A stretch of DNA of 64,000 nucleotides from UBA2040 sp041674745 (GCA_041674745.1 JBAYVD010000012.1:1-64000), one strand, 5' to 3'. Shown: positions 43,077 to 52,142, numbered from the stretch's first letter. Notes: generated by a model from the sequence alone, not told the origin. Made by a program: numbers and translations.

Positions 43077-43108
43077 TCCATAAATTGGAATTTTGTCCAT
43101 TATTTGGA
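43077..43108. promoter_or_regulatory. Paired TCCA-N5-TGGA-type palindromes, enhancer site
   Basis: TCCATAAATTGGA (43077-43089) and TCCATTATTTGGA (43096-43108) lie 19 bp apart, centred near -110 and -91 relative to the predicted transcription start of the pseudo-receiver gene. This is the normal distance for binding sites of sigma-54 activators. The proposed binder is the NtrC-type regulator encoded at 48698-50038. Confidence 0.55.
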
Positions 43109-43165
43109 ATAAATTAATGTTTTTTAAATTTTAACCAATTGAAAAACAGTAGCCTGTATTTTTGG

Positions 43166-43182
43166 TTGGCTTTTTGTTTGTA
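43166..43182 (+). promoter_or_regulatory. Sigma-54-like promoter of the pseudo-receiver/glycosyltransferase genes
   Basis: TTGGC, nine intervening bases, then GTA: a GG-N10-GT arrangement close to the -24/-12 consensus GG-N10-GC. Transcription would begin near 43193, 18 bp before the TTG start. The -12 element is imperfect, so this is weaker than its counterpart at 52143. Confidence 0.4.
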
Positions 43183-43210
43183 ACGGTTTGAATTTTTATA
43201 ATTATTTAGT

Positions 43211-43648
43211 TTGCACTCAGAAAAAATCTTTCTCGTCGAGAACGAAAAATCAATGGCTGAAAAGTATCGGCTTCATTTTTCGAACCTAAGTTACCAAAAT
43301 ATTTCAATATTTACGGACCAGAATCAGGCCATTTCGGCCTTGGAGCAAAGTCCTGCTGTTTTCTTCTTGAATTATGACATGGTCGTTGAAAGTGGTTTTG
43401 AAATTCTAAAAAGAATAAAACTTTTTAACCCAAACATTTTTATTGTAACACTTTGCAATCGAGATGACTTTTCATTCGCACTGAATAGTTTGAAATACGG
43501 AGCATTTGATTGCATAAAAAAGGGGGAAAACGATTTGAGTAAGATAACGGATGTTTTGAATCGAATTGAAATTTTTAAAAGTAGAATCGCACCCGAACCA
43601 ATAACCCTCGCGAAGAGAATTTCCAGTCTGTTTTTTAAAAATTTCTAG
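43211..43648 (+). CDS. Pseudo-receiver protein lacking the phosphoacceptor aspartate
   Basis: A 145 aa stand-alone receiver-like protein. The fold order is visible (KIFLVENE at the N-terminus, FFLNYDM, IVTLCNRDD, GAFDCIKKGE). The residue at the phosphorylation site is Asn54 in place of Asp, and the acidic pocket is E10-N11. Thr80 and Lys103/104 remain. Its sequence is reminiscent of the receiver of the sigma-54 regulator at 48698-50038, whose Asp is also residue 54. It may act as an unphosphorylatable decoy or partner. The start is TTG. A glycosyltransferase follows after 94 bp with no new promoter visible. Confidence 0.72.
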   Translation: MHSEKIFLVENEKSMAEKYRLHFSNLSYQNISIFTDQNQAISALEQSPAVFFLNYDMVVESGFEILKRIKLFNPNIFIVTLCNRDDFSFALNSLKYGAFDCIKKGENDLSKITDVLNRIEIFKSRIAPEPITLAKRISSLFFKNF

Positions 43649-43742
43649 AATAAAATTAGCGATTTACTTGCTTGAATTTGAAGTATGCAGTCAAACACTT
43701 TCTATTTCAAAATAGTAAGAACGAAAAAAAATAAGAAATAAA

Positions 43743-44900
43743 ATGGAAATTATACATTTAGTGCTTGGGAAAGCCAATCCAAATGAAACAAACGGTTTAA
43801 GTAAAGTCGTTTATGAATTGGCAACTCATCAAACTTTCGCTGGCAAAAAAGTTTCGGTTTGGGGTTTTAGTTCCAATCTTTCCAAAGACGAGGTATACCG
43901 ACCATTTAAGTTGCAAACTTTTAAATTTTGTGCCAATTCCTTTCGACTCGATTCTAAATTTAAGGCAGCAATGCAATCGAAGAAAGGCGAGGTTGTAGTG
44001 CACATTCATGGTTCGTGGGTTCCAATATTTTACAGTGCAATTCTCCTGTTAAAGAAATTGAACATTCCAACGATTCTTACCTCATATGGTGGTTATAATG
44101 ATGAAGCATTGAAAGGATCGGGATGGTGGAAGAGAATTTACTTTAATTTATTTGAAAATCAGTTGTTGAAATATTCAACAACGATACAATGCATAAGTAA
44201 TGCTGAACTTTTGGGACTGGAAAAGCTTGGTTACAATGAGAAAGCTATTTCACTTCATTATGGTTATTATATAAAAGAATTTCCAGTCGCGAAAAAAAAG
44301 CATGAAACCTTTACGTTTTGCTATCATGGTAAAATGGAAATATATAACAAAGGGTTAGATTTGTTACTAAATGCTTTTGAAAGGGTACATCAACAATTCA
44401 AAGATGTAGAATTGTTGATGATTGGCAGCGGAACTGATTTTGAAAATTTATTGCAATTAACTGTTGAAAAAGGTTTGGTGAAAGAAATTTCGTTTTCAGA
44501 ACATAGTTCAGAGATGGAAAAAATGGAGTTGATTGGCAAGTCGCACGTTTTTGTTCAGCCTTCTAGGATTGAAACTTTTCCATTGGAAATATTTGAAGCT
44601 GCCTCCGTGTCTTTGCCAATAATCGCATCTAAAACGACGAATTTCGGTGGAGTCATCCAGAGAAATAGAGCGGGGTGGGCAATTGAAAATAACAATGAAA
44701 ACAGCCTGTATGAAGCAATGTTGCACAGCGTCACCATGACTTCTGAGCACTTGACTACAAGAGGGCAAAATGCTCGTTTAATGCTAGAAAAGGAGTACAA
44801 TTGGGAAACAATTCTAACTCGATATGATGCCATGTATGAAAATGCTTTTCAAGAAAAATCAGGTTTTCAGCAGGTGGGTAATATACAGTCTTTTACCTGA
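43743..44900 (+). CDS. Glycosyltransferase, GT4 family
   Basis: A 385 aa GT-B enzyme. The N-domain opens IHLVLGKANPNETNGLSKVVYELA; the C-domain has FCYHGKMEIYNKGLDLLLNAFE and the nucleotide-sugar binding motif ETFPLEIFEAASVSLPIIAS (about residues 278-297) with the EX7E-type glutamates. It transfers a sugar from a nucleotide donor to a glycan or lipid acceptor on the cytoplasmic side of the membrane. It is in the same transcription unit as the pseudo-receiver and convergent with the hybrid kinase. Confidence 0.88.
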   Translation: MEIIHLVLGKANPNETNGLSKVVYELATHQTFAGKKVSVWGFSSNLSKDEVYRPFKLQTFKFCANSFRLDSKFKAAMQSKKGEVVVHIHGSWVPIFYSAILLLKKLNIPTILTSYGGYNDEALKGSGWWKRIYFNLFENQLLKYSTTIQCISNAELLGLEKLGYNEKAISLHYGYYIKEFPVAKKKHETFTFCYHGKMEIYNKGLDLLLNAFERVHQQFKDVELLMIGSGTDFENLLQLTVEKGLVKEISFSEHSSEMEKMELIGKSHVFVQPSRIETFPLEIFEAASVSLPIIASKTTNFGGVIQRNRAGWAIENNNENSLYEAMLHSVTMTSEHLTTRGQNARLMLEKEYNWETILTRYDAMYENAFQEKSGFQQVGNIQSFT

Positions 44901-44911
44901 AAATAAACGAA

Positions 44912-47539
44912 TTAGAGCTTGTATAGAACTTTTTCTAATTCGGATAGGAAAAATTCAACTTTCTTCTCCAATTCTGTTTTATTAATATTTTCTGTTTTAC
45001 AGTTCATTTCAATTTCTCTCGCAACACCGTCTAATCTGTGGATCCCCATGTTTTCAATGCTCGGTTTCAATTTGTGAGCAACACTGGCGATAGTCTGATA
45101 ATCCGATTTCCCAAGGGCAATTTGCATTTCTTTCAAAGAAGCAGGTAGATTTTCTTTGAAAATTCCAATCATTTTTTGAACAAATTCCTCGTTTCCGTGA
45201 CTGAGTTCTCGTAGCTTGCTTACATCGTAAAGGCGCGTATCGTCTTCAGGGATTGCCAGTCTTGTTTCTGCCGATTTTTTTTGACTTGTTTCTTGGTCTA
45301 TGGCCTTTGCAATAGCGAGAAATAATTTGTATTCATCAAAAGGCTTTGTTACGTAGTCGTTCATGCCAATGCTTAAGTACAAATCAATGTCTTCTTTAAA
45401 AGCGTTCGCTGTTACTGCGATAATAGGAACGTCAAGATGAAGCACTTCTCGAATATTTTGAGTAGTCATTACTCCATCCATTTCTGGCATTTGAATATCC
45501 ATTAAAATGACATCAAATTTATGTTGTTTCAATTTTTCGAGTGCAATTAATCCATTTTCTGCTTCTTGGGTACTGCACCCAAAGTATTGCAAGCTTTGAA
45601 GGGCTACAAATCGATTCATCTCATTGTCTTCAACAAGTAATACTTTTGTTCCTATGAGTGCATTTTTCTCGGCAATTAGTTTGTCGGATTGCAATTGATT
45701 AATATCACCAATCGGCAATGTAAGGTCAATGTAAACGGTTGTCCCAGTATCTTTTTCGCTTTCAATTTCAATGTTTCCACCCATGATTTGAATGAGCTCT
45801 TTGGTGATTGGCATGCCTAAACCTGTTCCTCCGAATCGTCTTGAAGTGCTTTTTTCAGCTTGCGAGAACTTCGTGAAAATTTGTTGCAAATAAGCTTGGT
45901 CCATACCAATTCCCGTATCGTGAATTGTAAATCGTATTTTTTGCAAAAATGTATTTTCGAATAAACTTTCTGTTTTCAGAGTAACGCTACCTTTTTCGGT
46001 GAATTTGATTGCATTGTCCAGCAAATTGATGAAAATTTGCCGCAAACGAGATGCATCACCCACGTGAGCTTTGGAAATCTGTGGGTCAATAAAATTGTGG
46101 AAATCCAACTTTTTTTGAATAGCTTTCCCTTTAAGAATGCTTTCAATGTTGTTGAGCAAAGTGGGCATACTGAAGGTTTCTTCGTCCAATTGAAATTCAC
46201 CAGCTTCAATTTTTGACATATCCAAGATGCTATTAACAATCGAGAGCAAGTGATTGGCGGCAGAATCGGTTCGACTCAAAAAGCCTTTTTGTTTTTGACT
46301 CAATTCTTCACGACCCATTTCACGGATCATACCGATAATCGCGTTCAAAGGTGTGCGTATTTCATGGCTCATGTTGGCCAAAAAAGCTTCTTTTGCTTCA
46401 GCCGCTTGTTTAGTTTTGCGATAGGCGATTTCTAATTCCTGTTCTAGTTTTTTCTGTTCAGTAATGTCCAAGTGAATTCCGATCGAACCAATGATTTCTC
46501 CATCGTCATTGAAGTTGGGCGCGCCGCTTATCAGCCACCATTTGTTTTCACGGTCTTTATTTAATACTTGGATTTCGTAACTATCAGACTTGCCTTTTTG
46601 TCTCCGTCTATTTTTATCGTCAATGACCAATTTTTCATTTCCTTCCATGAATAAATCCTTCGCCTGTTTTCCGATCATTTGATTTATTGTGAAGCCAGAC
46701 ATTCTTTCAAAACTGCTATTACAAAAAACAATTCCATCGTCATTGTCGACTTCTAGAAGCCCTAAATTCATATTGGAAATAATATTCCGGTATTTTTCTT
46801 CTTGAAGTTTGAAGAGTTTATCGTGTTCTTTTCTTTCCGTAATATCTCTAGAAATGGCGATAACTAGACTATTTTCGCCAATTTCTACGTGTTTGACCGT
46901 AACTTCAGTTGGGATTGTTTTCCCAGTTGTTTTATTAATGGTTGTTCCTTCTAGTAAAAGTTCATTCTGATGTTTAATTTGCTCCACGTGTTTCAACCAT
47001 TCATCTGGATTGTCATGGAACATTTTTTCAATGTCTGAAACGGAAAAGTCTCTGATTTTATCCATCGGAATTCCAATTCGTTCACTGGAACTTTTATTAA
47101 TATAGAACATTTTGCCTGTCTCATAGGCGACTTGAATGGCATCGGATGAGCTATCAATGATATTTTTAAAAAGCTCTAGTTTTGCTCTTACTTGATTCGT
47201 CTCTAGGATTTGATTTTCGAGAATTTCAGCAATCTGTAATAAATCTTCGTTGCTTTCTTCTTTGATAAATTGAATTTCAGGACTTAAGGCTCGTATTGTT
47301 CTTTTTAATTTTTCGAGTGACTCATTCCGAATATTGATTTCCGAGATTAAGTCATGTTGAACGATGTCGTACTCATTTTCACTCACTGAAAATGCATGTT
47401 CCATCAGGTGTTTGTCTCTTTCGAATGACAGGTAGGAGCTGTTCACTGCTGATAAAAAAGCTTGTAATTTACTGTCGGTCAATGATTCATTGCCGAAGTG
47501 CTTTTTTATTTGTCTGTCGAGCAGTTTGTGGAAATTCAT
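44912..47539 (-). CDS. Hybrid sensor histidine kinase (PAS-PAS-HisKA-HATPase-REC-HPt)
   Basis: An 875 aa cytosolic kinase with no membrane segment. A helical N-terminus (1-125) is followed by PAS (about 128-245) and PAS with PAC (about 250-365), then HisKA with ANMSHEIRTPLNAI and the ATPase domain (NLLDNAIKFTE, DTGIGM, GTGLGMPIT). A receiver (VLLVEDNEMNR, LMDIQMPEMDG) and a C-terminal HPt with AHKLKPSIENMG complete it. It starts 4 bp inside the end of the FIST gene, so it probably reads the FIST signal and passes phosphate by His-Asp-His-Asp relay to the sigma-54 regulator of the same operon. Confidence 0.93.
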   Translation of the reverse strand: MNFHKLLDRQIKKHFGNESLTDSKLQAFLSAVNSSYLSFERDKHLMEHAFSVSENEYDIVQHDLISEINIRNESLEKLKRTIRALSPEIQFIKEESNEDLLQIAEILENQILETNQVRAKLELFKNIIDSSSDAIQVAYETGKMFYINKSSSERIGIPMDKIRDFSVSDIEKMFHDNPDEWLKHVEQIKHQNELLLEGTTINKTTGKTIPTEVTVKHVEIGENSLVIAISRDITERKEHDKLFKLQEEKYRNIISNMNLGLLEVDNDDGIVFCNSSFERMSGFTINQMIGKQAKDLFMEGNEKLVIDDKNRRRQKGKSDSYEIQVLNKDRENKWWLISGAPNFNDDGEIIGSIGIHLDITEQKKLEQELEIAYRKTKQAAEAKEAFLANMSHEIRTPLNAIIGMIREMGREELSQKQKGFLSRTDSAANHLLSIVNSILDMSKIEAGEFQLDEETFSMPTLLNNIESILKGKAIQKKLDFHNFIDPQISKAHVGDASRLRQIFINLLDNAIKFTEKGSVTLKTESLFENTFLQKIRFTIHDTGIGMDQAYLQQIFTKFSQAEKSTSRRFGGTGLGMPITKELIQIMGGNIEIESEKDTGTTVYIDLTLPIGDINQLQSDKLIAEKNALIGTKVLLVEDNEMNRFVALQSLQYFGCSTQEAENGLIALEKLKQHKFDVILMDIQMPEMDGVMTTQNIREVLHLDVPIIAVTANAFKEDIDLYLSIGMNDYVTKPFDEYKLFLAIAKAIDQETSQKKSAETRLAIPEDDTRLYDVSKLRELSHGNEEFVQKMIGIFKENLPASLKEMQIALGKSDYQTIASVAHKLKPSIENMGIHRLDGVAREIEMNCKTENINKTELEKKVEFFLSELEKVLYKL

Positions 47540-48675
47540 TTTTCAGTTATATTTTCGTCAAAAGTAGTAATCGTCATTGTTTGATTGTGCAATTGACAAT
47601 TATTTGATTGGTTCATCGGTGTGATTTCACCATAGGAATAAAATCCTGAGAGTATACATTCTTTTCCCAAATATTCCTGTACTGCTTCAATTTCTTCATC
47701 GATTCGGTTTGCAAGCACCAATTTTCGACCAACGCAGCTAATTAATAATGCGTATTGAGGTTTCTGTCCTCTGCTGGAAATTAGGGTTTCGTTCGCCGCC
47801 AACCCAGCAGCATCAATTAGTTTATCAAAATTTGCTCGCATGAAACGAACCTTACTGCCAACGGGAAGATTGCCAGCAAAAGTCATGCTTTGTTTTTCTT
47901 GATCAATATCCAAAATAGTGCGAACCAATTCCTCCCCCGTTCCATCAATTTTCAGTGATAGCGGAAATAATAAAGCCGAACCGGGTAATTGATCAGCATA
48001 TTCACCTAAATAAGTTTTGTATAAATCAAGGGCCTTCTTGCCATCTATTTCTTCGAGAATATTTTCATTTGATTTAGTAACCGTTCGTTCCAAACCAAAA
48101 GGTTCCCAACCGCCAAAAGAACCATGATTTATGTGGATTTGGTCGCCGTAAAACCCAATTGCCACAATCATTCCTTCGCTGATTGTTGAGTTCAGTCCAA
48201 CCAAAGTCGAATTAAACGCACTCCCATTTCCAGCCAAACCACCTGTTATCAAAACTTCCTCCGGCAAGTGTTTTTTCATGCCATTAACGAGATGGCTCCC
48301 GTTCACAAGTGCACCATCTGAAATGACTAAAACATATTTTAAATTTTCTTTGTCCAGTTTTGCTATCAAGGCTTCTCCCGCTTTTTCGCTATCCAAATTG
48401 TCTGAAATTGTCACGAAACTTGTTTTCAAAGTTGTGTTTTCAAATTTTAAGGCAGTGACAGAAATGCTTTCGTCGTAAACTTCTTGGCCGAAAATTTCAC
48501 CCGCGGTGGAACAGAAAACGGTATTTTCTGCTGGGATTGAATCGCGTATTAAAACCGATATTTTGTTATCTTCAATTAACTTCTTTGCGCCAAAACAGAG
48601 CAGAAGGTCAAAATCTTGTTTGGATTTCTGAGGCGTTAATTCGCCATTTTTATATTGGTAGTTTTGGACGATCAT
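47536..48675 (-). CDS. FIST-domain sensory protein
   Basis: A 379 aa protein with FIST N domain (about residues 20-210; STAGEIFG, LITGGLAGNG) and FIST C domain (about 215-365; KKALDLYKTYLGEYA, GRKLVLANRIDEEIEAV, SGFYSYGEI). FIST proteins are thought to bind small ligands such as amino acids and to feed signalling proteins. It is soluble. It lies between the sigma-54 regulator gene (22 bp upstream) and the hybrid kinase (4 bp overlap), so it is the likely input module of that kinase. Confidence 0.88.
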   Translation of the reverse strand: MIVQNYQYKNGELTPQKSKQDFDLLLCFGAKKLIEDNKISVLIRDSIPAENTVFCSTAGEIFGQEVYDESISVTALKFENTTLKTSFVTISDNLDSEKAGEALIAKLDKENLKYVLVISDGALVNGSHLVNGMKKHLPEEVLITGGLAGNGSAFNSTLVGLNSTISEGMIVAIGFYGDQIHINHGSFGGWEPFGLERTVTKSNENILEEIDGKKALDLYKTYLGEYADQLPGSALLFPLSLKIDGTGEELVRTILDIDQEKQSMTFAGNLPVGSKVRFMRANFDKLIDAAGLAANETLISSRGQKPQYALLISCVGRKLVLANRIDEEIEAVQEYLGKECILSGFYSYGEITPMNQSNNCQLHNQTMTITTFDENITEK

Positions 48676-48697
48676 TTGCCTTATTTGTAAATTAAAA

Positions 48698-50038
48698 TTA
48701 TTCTTTTATTTGATTTAACAGGTTGTAAATGGTCGATTTTCCGATATCAAGTATTCTGGCAGTTTCCAAAACATTTCCATCGTTTTTTTTCAATGTGTCA
48801 AAAATCAACTCTTCAGTAAAATTCTTCATTGTTTTGCCTTCTGACGAAATAGGGGCTTTTCCACTTAGGATAGAAAAACTAAGGTCATCAGCTAGAATTG
48901 TATTGTCATGGCACATTACACAGGCCAGATCTACCACCGCTTTTAATTCTCGCACATTTCCTGGCCAAGAATAACCCATCATTTTTTTCTTCGCGGAGCG
49001 ATCTAGAATGCAACGTTTGGATTTGAACTCCAATGCGTTTTGTTCCAATAGGTATTCGGCAATCAATACAATGTCTTCTCCGCGACTTTTCAAAGGGGGC
49101 AACTCAATGGGCAATCCCATCAAACGGTAATACAAATCTTCTCGAAAATTACCTTGTCGAACTTCTTCACTAAGATCTCGATGCGTTGCTGTGATAAGTC
49201 GAACATCGAACTTGATGGTCGTGTTTCCTCCAACACGAGTGAATTCTCGCTCTTGTAAGGCCCGAAGGATTTTGCTTTGGATGGATAAATCCATTTCGCC
49301 AATTTCGTCAAGAAACAAGGTGCCCTTGTGTGCCAACTCAAATTTGCCCATTTTTTGATTTTGAGCACCCGTAAATGAACCTTTTTCATGTCCAAACAAC
49401 TCACTTTCTATAAGTTCAGAAGGAATTGCAGCAAGATTGACGGCGACGAAGCTTTTGTTTTTACGATCGCTGTTGTAGTGAATGGATTTCGCAACGACTT
49501 CTTTTCCAGTTCCCGTTTCACCCGTTATTCGAATGTTGATATTGGAAGAGATAGCCTTTTCCATCAATTGAAAAGTTTTTAGCATTCCAGGGCTATTCCC
49601 AATCAAACTATCAAATCGGTATTTTACCCCGAGTTCTTCTTTTAAAATTTCAACTTCCTTTTTTAAACTAGAATTTGTTCGGATTTTTATAATGCTCTGC
49701 CAAAGTAGATCCTTTGTGTTTTCATTCTTTACAATATAATCTGTCGCCCCTTTTTTAAGTAAACTCACAGCAACAGTTATATCCTCTTGTCCAGAAATCA
49801 TGACTACAGGCAAAGCGTTATTTCGCTCAATTATCTTTTCCAACAATTTGTCACCTGTCATATCAGGAAGTCCAAAATCTACACAAACTACATCCGGCTT
49901 AAGGTGCAGATGGTCTAGGCATTCTTTGGCGGTTGAAAACAACGATACATTGTAGTCTGGGTTGAGAGAGATGTGGTACTGAAGAAGATTCCCATAGAAA
50001 GGATCGTCTTCAACGATGAAAATAAGGAAATCATCCAT
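48698..50038 (-). CDS. Sigma-54-dependent response regulator (NtrC family)
   Basis: About 446 aa. The receiver domain has Asp54 in VCVDFGLPDM. The AAA+ domain has Walker A GETGTGKE, the sigma-54 contact loop GSFTGA (a common GAFTGA variant), Walker B GTLFLDEIGEM and the arginine-finger region. The Fis-type C-terminal HTH includes NVLETARILDIGKSTIYNLL. It activates sigma-54 promoters after phosphorylation. ATG 50038 is chosen because a -7 box lies at 50063-50070, over the more distant start at 50065. It is the first gene of the regulator-FIST-kinase operon. Confidence 0.93.
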   Translation of the reverse strand: MDDFLIFIVEDDPFYGNLLQYHISLNPDYNVSLFSTAKECLDHLHLKPDVVCVDFGLPDMTGDKLLEKIIERNNALPVVMISGQEDITVAVSLLKKGATDYIVKNENTKDLLWQSIIKIRTNSSLKKEVEILKEELGVKYRFDSLIGNSPGMLKTFQLMEKAISSNINIRITGETGTGKEVVAKSIHYNSDRKNKSFVAVNLAAIPSELIESELFGHEKGSFTGAQNQKMGKFELAHKGTLFLDEIGEMDLSIQSKILRALQEREFTRVGGNTTIKFDVRLITATHRDLSEEVRQGNFREDLYYRLMGLPIELPPLKSRGEDIVLIAEYLLEQNALEFKSKRCILDRSAKKKMMGYSWPGNVRELKAVVDLACVMCHDNTILADDLSFSILSGKAPISSEGKTMKNFTEELIFDTLKKNDGNVLETARILDIGKSTIYNLLNQIKE

Positions 50039-50062
50039 AGTTAAAGTCATTAATATTGGAAA

Positions 50063-50070
50063 CAAATATA
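50063..50070 (-). promoter_or_regulatory. -7 promoter box of the regulator-FIST-kinase operon
   Basis: Reads TATATTTG on the minus strand. A TTTTG 21 bp further upstream fits the -33 element and lies inside the palindrome at 50090-50102. Confidence 0.6.
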
Positions 50071-50089
50071 GCGTAATTTATCAATTTTT

Positions 50090-50102
50090 TCCAAAATATG
50101 GA
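50090..50102. promoter_or_regulatory. TCCA-N5-TGGA palindrome overlapping the -33 element of the regulator operon
   Basis: TCCAAAATATGGA covers the predicted -33 region. Binding of the regulator here would block its own housekeeping promoter, a common form of autorepression. Confidence 0.5.
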
Positions 50103-50360
50103 TGGATTATTATTTTCTCATTTAAAATACAAGATAGATGGGGTGTGTGTTATTTGTTTCTTTAATTATTTATAAATCAATAGTTAATTTGATTCATTTT
50201 AGAGTAATTATATTTTATTTGCGCGTTATTTTTTAACAGAACATTCCTAAATATGGATAATATTCATTTTGAAGTTCGTTTCAATCAAAAATGATACAAT
50301 TCAAGATTCTTTTTCGGAAGTAAAATGGATCGCCAATTCCCTACTTCTTTATGGAATAAC
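50103..50360. other. Gene-free AT-rich stretch with one orphan operator-like site
   Basis: No credible gene. TCCTAAATATGGA at 50245-50257 is a one-mismatch relative of the palindromes around it. I see no sigma-54 promoter at the right distance on either strand. A small RNA is conceivable but there is no clear promoter-terminator pair. Confidence 0.4.
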
Positions 50361-52121
50361 TTACCAAAATTTGTTGTCGGAATTATAACTCAAGGAGCCT
50401 TCGTTGCCATGATAGTTGGCTACAATTTCTTTTTGGCGGAAAAGTTCTTTTGATGCGTCTAAATAATACCGTATTTTGTTCGTAAAGGCCGATGTGCCTT
50501 TGTTTTGATTGGCTTTTTGTACGAATCTCACCAAGTTTTCGCGTGAATTTTCATCGTTTTTATAGAAATGGTAGACCAATTCATCCAAATCTGATCTTAG
50601 CGGTAATAAATTGTTTACCTTTTCTTCGAATTTTTTAGGGATAACACGATTATTCAAACTGCAGTAAAGACCTATGTATTGTGCTGTGTGTCTCGGATTG
50701 CATTGCTTTATGCCATTTTCATTGATTTGAGCACTTCGAATATAATGATTGATATCTTGAAAAACAGTGGATTTTTGTTTCAATTCACAAATCAATTCCA
50801 AGTTCAACTCAGTTGCATCAAAAAAGGTCAAATTCAATGCGGTAAAGCAAGACTGTGTTCTTGCATGAACGCGAAAAACAACACTGCGTTCGTTGATCCA
50901 TTTTTTGATCGCTTTTAGGTCGGATTTTTTAATCAATAAATCGATATCCGAAAATTCGCTGATCTTGGGTGAGTCGCTGTTTTCTAGTTTAAGGGCGGCG
51001 TATTTTTTGTCAGATAAAAATTCAAACAAGTCTGTGATAAATAATTTTCGTTTGGACCAAGAGGTCGTTATCTCATTTAACAATTCCTCCCAGGCATCTA
51101 TTTGTCTGGACATAACTTTTGGCCAGTATTGTTGATTGGCATATTTATCGGTATAATGCGTGATATGAAAGAGCAGGTATAATTTTAAGTATTTGAGAAT
51201 CTCAGCTTCTGATTCAAACAAGTTTTCTTCTTGTGCGATTTCGAATATTTCGTAGATTATGTAACGAACAGAAAGTTTTTCTTCGAGAATGCCCTTTTGA
51301 ACAATGAAATTGAAAAAGTCCATCCCTTTCGGGGCGGAAGGTAGCGTCAATTCCCAATCGATAATACCCAATTTGTCTCCTTTGGAAATAAATGTGTTTG
51401 CAATCGTGAAATCGCCATGAGCCAGGCTGAATTGATACGTGTCTTCTTCGTTGATTTCTTTTTTAAGCAGAGATAATTTTTTACCCAAATTTCGGGGTAG
51501 TTTATCGGAATATGGAGCATTTTTAAGATTTTTAATTTTTGAATTAATAATCGGCCATTGATTCCAATTTTTAATCGAGTCTTCAGAGGAATTGATTCGA
51601 GATAAGTCCTTTATCGCTTGGGAATGTCTGAATGTCCAATTAGAGCAGCCCCGGGAGAAAGGAATTTCATTTGTTTCCAATATGTTTTGATCCTTGTCAC
51701 TAATTATTTGTGGAAATTCAAACGAGAGTTTTTCTTTCTGAATGTTCAAGTAAGTAAGGTATTCAATTTCCTTAGCAATCTTTTTATTTGTGGATTCTTG
51801 GAAGCTGATTTTAGAGAATTTACCTTCCTTGCTAGAAGAACTGATTGTGTAAAGCGTTTTTTTGTTCTCAGAACCGGGAGTGCCAAGGTAAAGAGCCCAA
51901 TTGGTTTCTGTAGTAATGGATTCGGGTAGAACCATTTTTGTTCTATTGAAAAAAAAACGTTGTAATTTGAATGTGTAAACAACAGTTACTACCAACCTAA
52001 AAAGCATTTCTTTCCAGTTTGAGCTATTGTAAAATTTTAAAAATATAGGTTTATCACTTTCAACGGGCCAAACGAACCGCGTAGATCCATCATTATTTTT
52101 AATGAAGTAGTATGTTTTCAC
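50361..52121 (-). CDS. Phosphotransferase (APH-like) fused to a nucleotidyltransferase-like domain
   Basis: A 586 aa protein. Residues about 60-400 form an aminoglycoside-phosphotransferase/choline-kinase type domain: the catalytic loop LAHGDFTIANTF (HGD-x4-N) and the metal Asp in GIIDWEL. The C-terminal part (about 400-560) carries a polymerase-beta-type nucleotidyltransferase pattern, FSDIDLLIKKSDL then ATELNLELICEL, similar to the NTP_transf_5 group found in polysaccharide loci. GTG 52121 is chosen because a sigma-54 promoter at 52143-52158 overlaps the longer TTG start at 52148. It may kinase-activate and then nucleotidylate a sugar or aminoalcohol for surface glycan; the substrate is unknown. 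Confidence 0.72.
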   Translation of the reverse strand: MKTYYFIKNNDGSTRFVWPVESDKPIFLKFYNSSNWKEMLFRLVVTVVYTFKLQRFFFNRTKMVLPESITTETNWALYLGTPGSENKKTLYTISSSSKEGKFSKISFQESTNKKIAKEIEYLTYLNIQKEKLSFEFPQIISDKDQNILETNEIPFSRGCSNWTFRHSQAIKDLSRINSSEDSIKNWNQWPIINSKIKNLKNAPYSDKLPRNLGKKLSLLKKEINEEDTYQFSLAHGDFTIANTFISKGDKLGIIDWELTLPSAPKGMDFFNFIVQKGILEEKLSVRYIIYEIFEIAQEENLFESEAEILKYLKLYLLFHITHYTDKYANQQYWPKVMSRQIDAWEELLNEITTSWSKRKLFITDLFEFLSDKKYAALKLENSDSPKISEFSDIDLLIKKSDLKAIKKWINERSVVFRVHARTQSCFTALNLTFFDATELNLELICELKQKSTVFQDINHYIRSAQINENGIKQCNPRHTAQYIGLYCSLNNRVIPKKFEEKVNNLLPLRSDLDELVYHFYKNDENSRENLVRFVQKANQNKGTSAFTNKIRYYLDASKELFRQKEIVANYHGNEGSLSYNSDNKFW

Positions 52122-52142
52122 AAATCTTTTAGTTTTCTGCCC

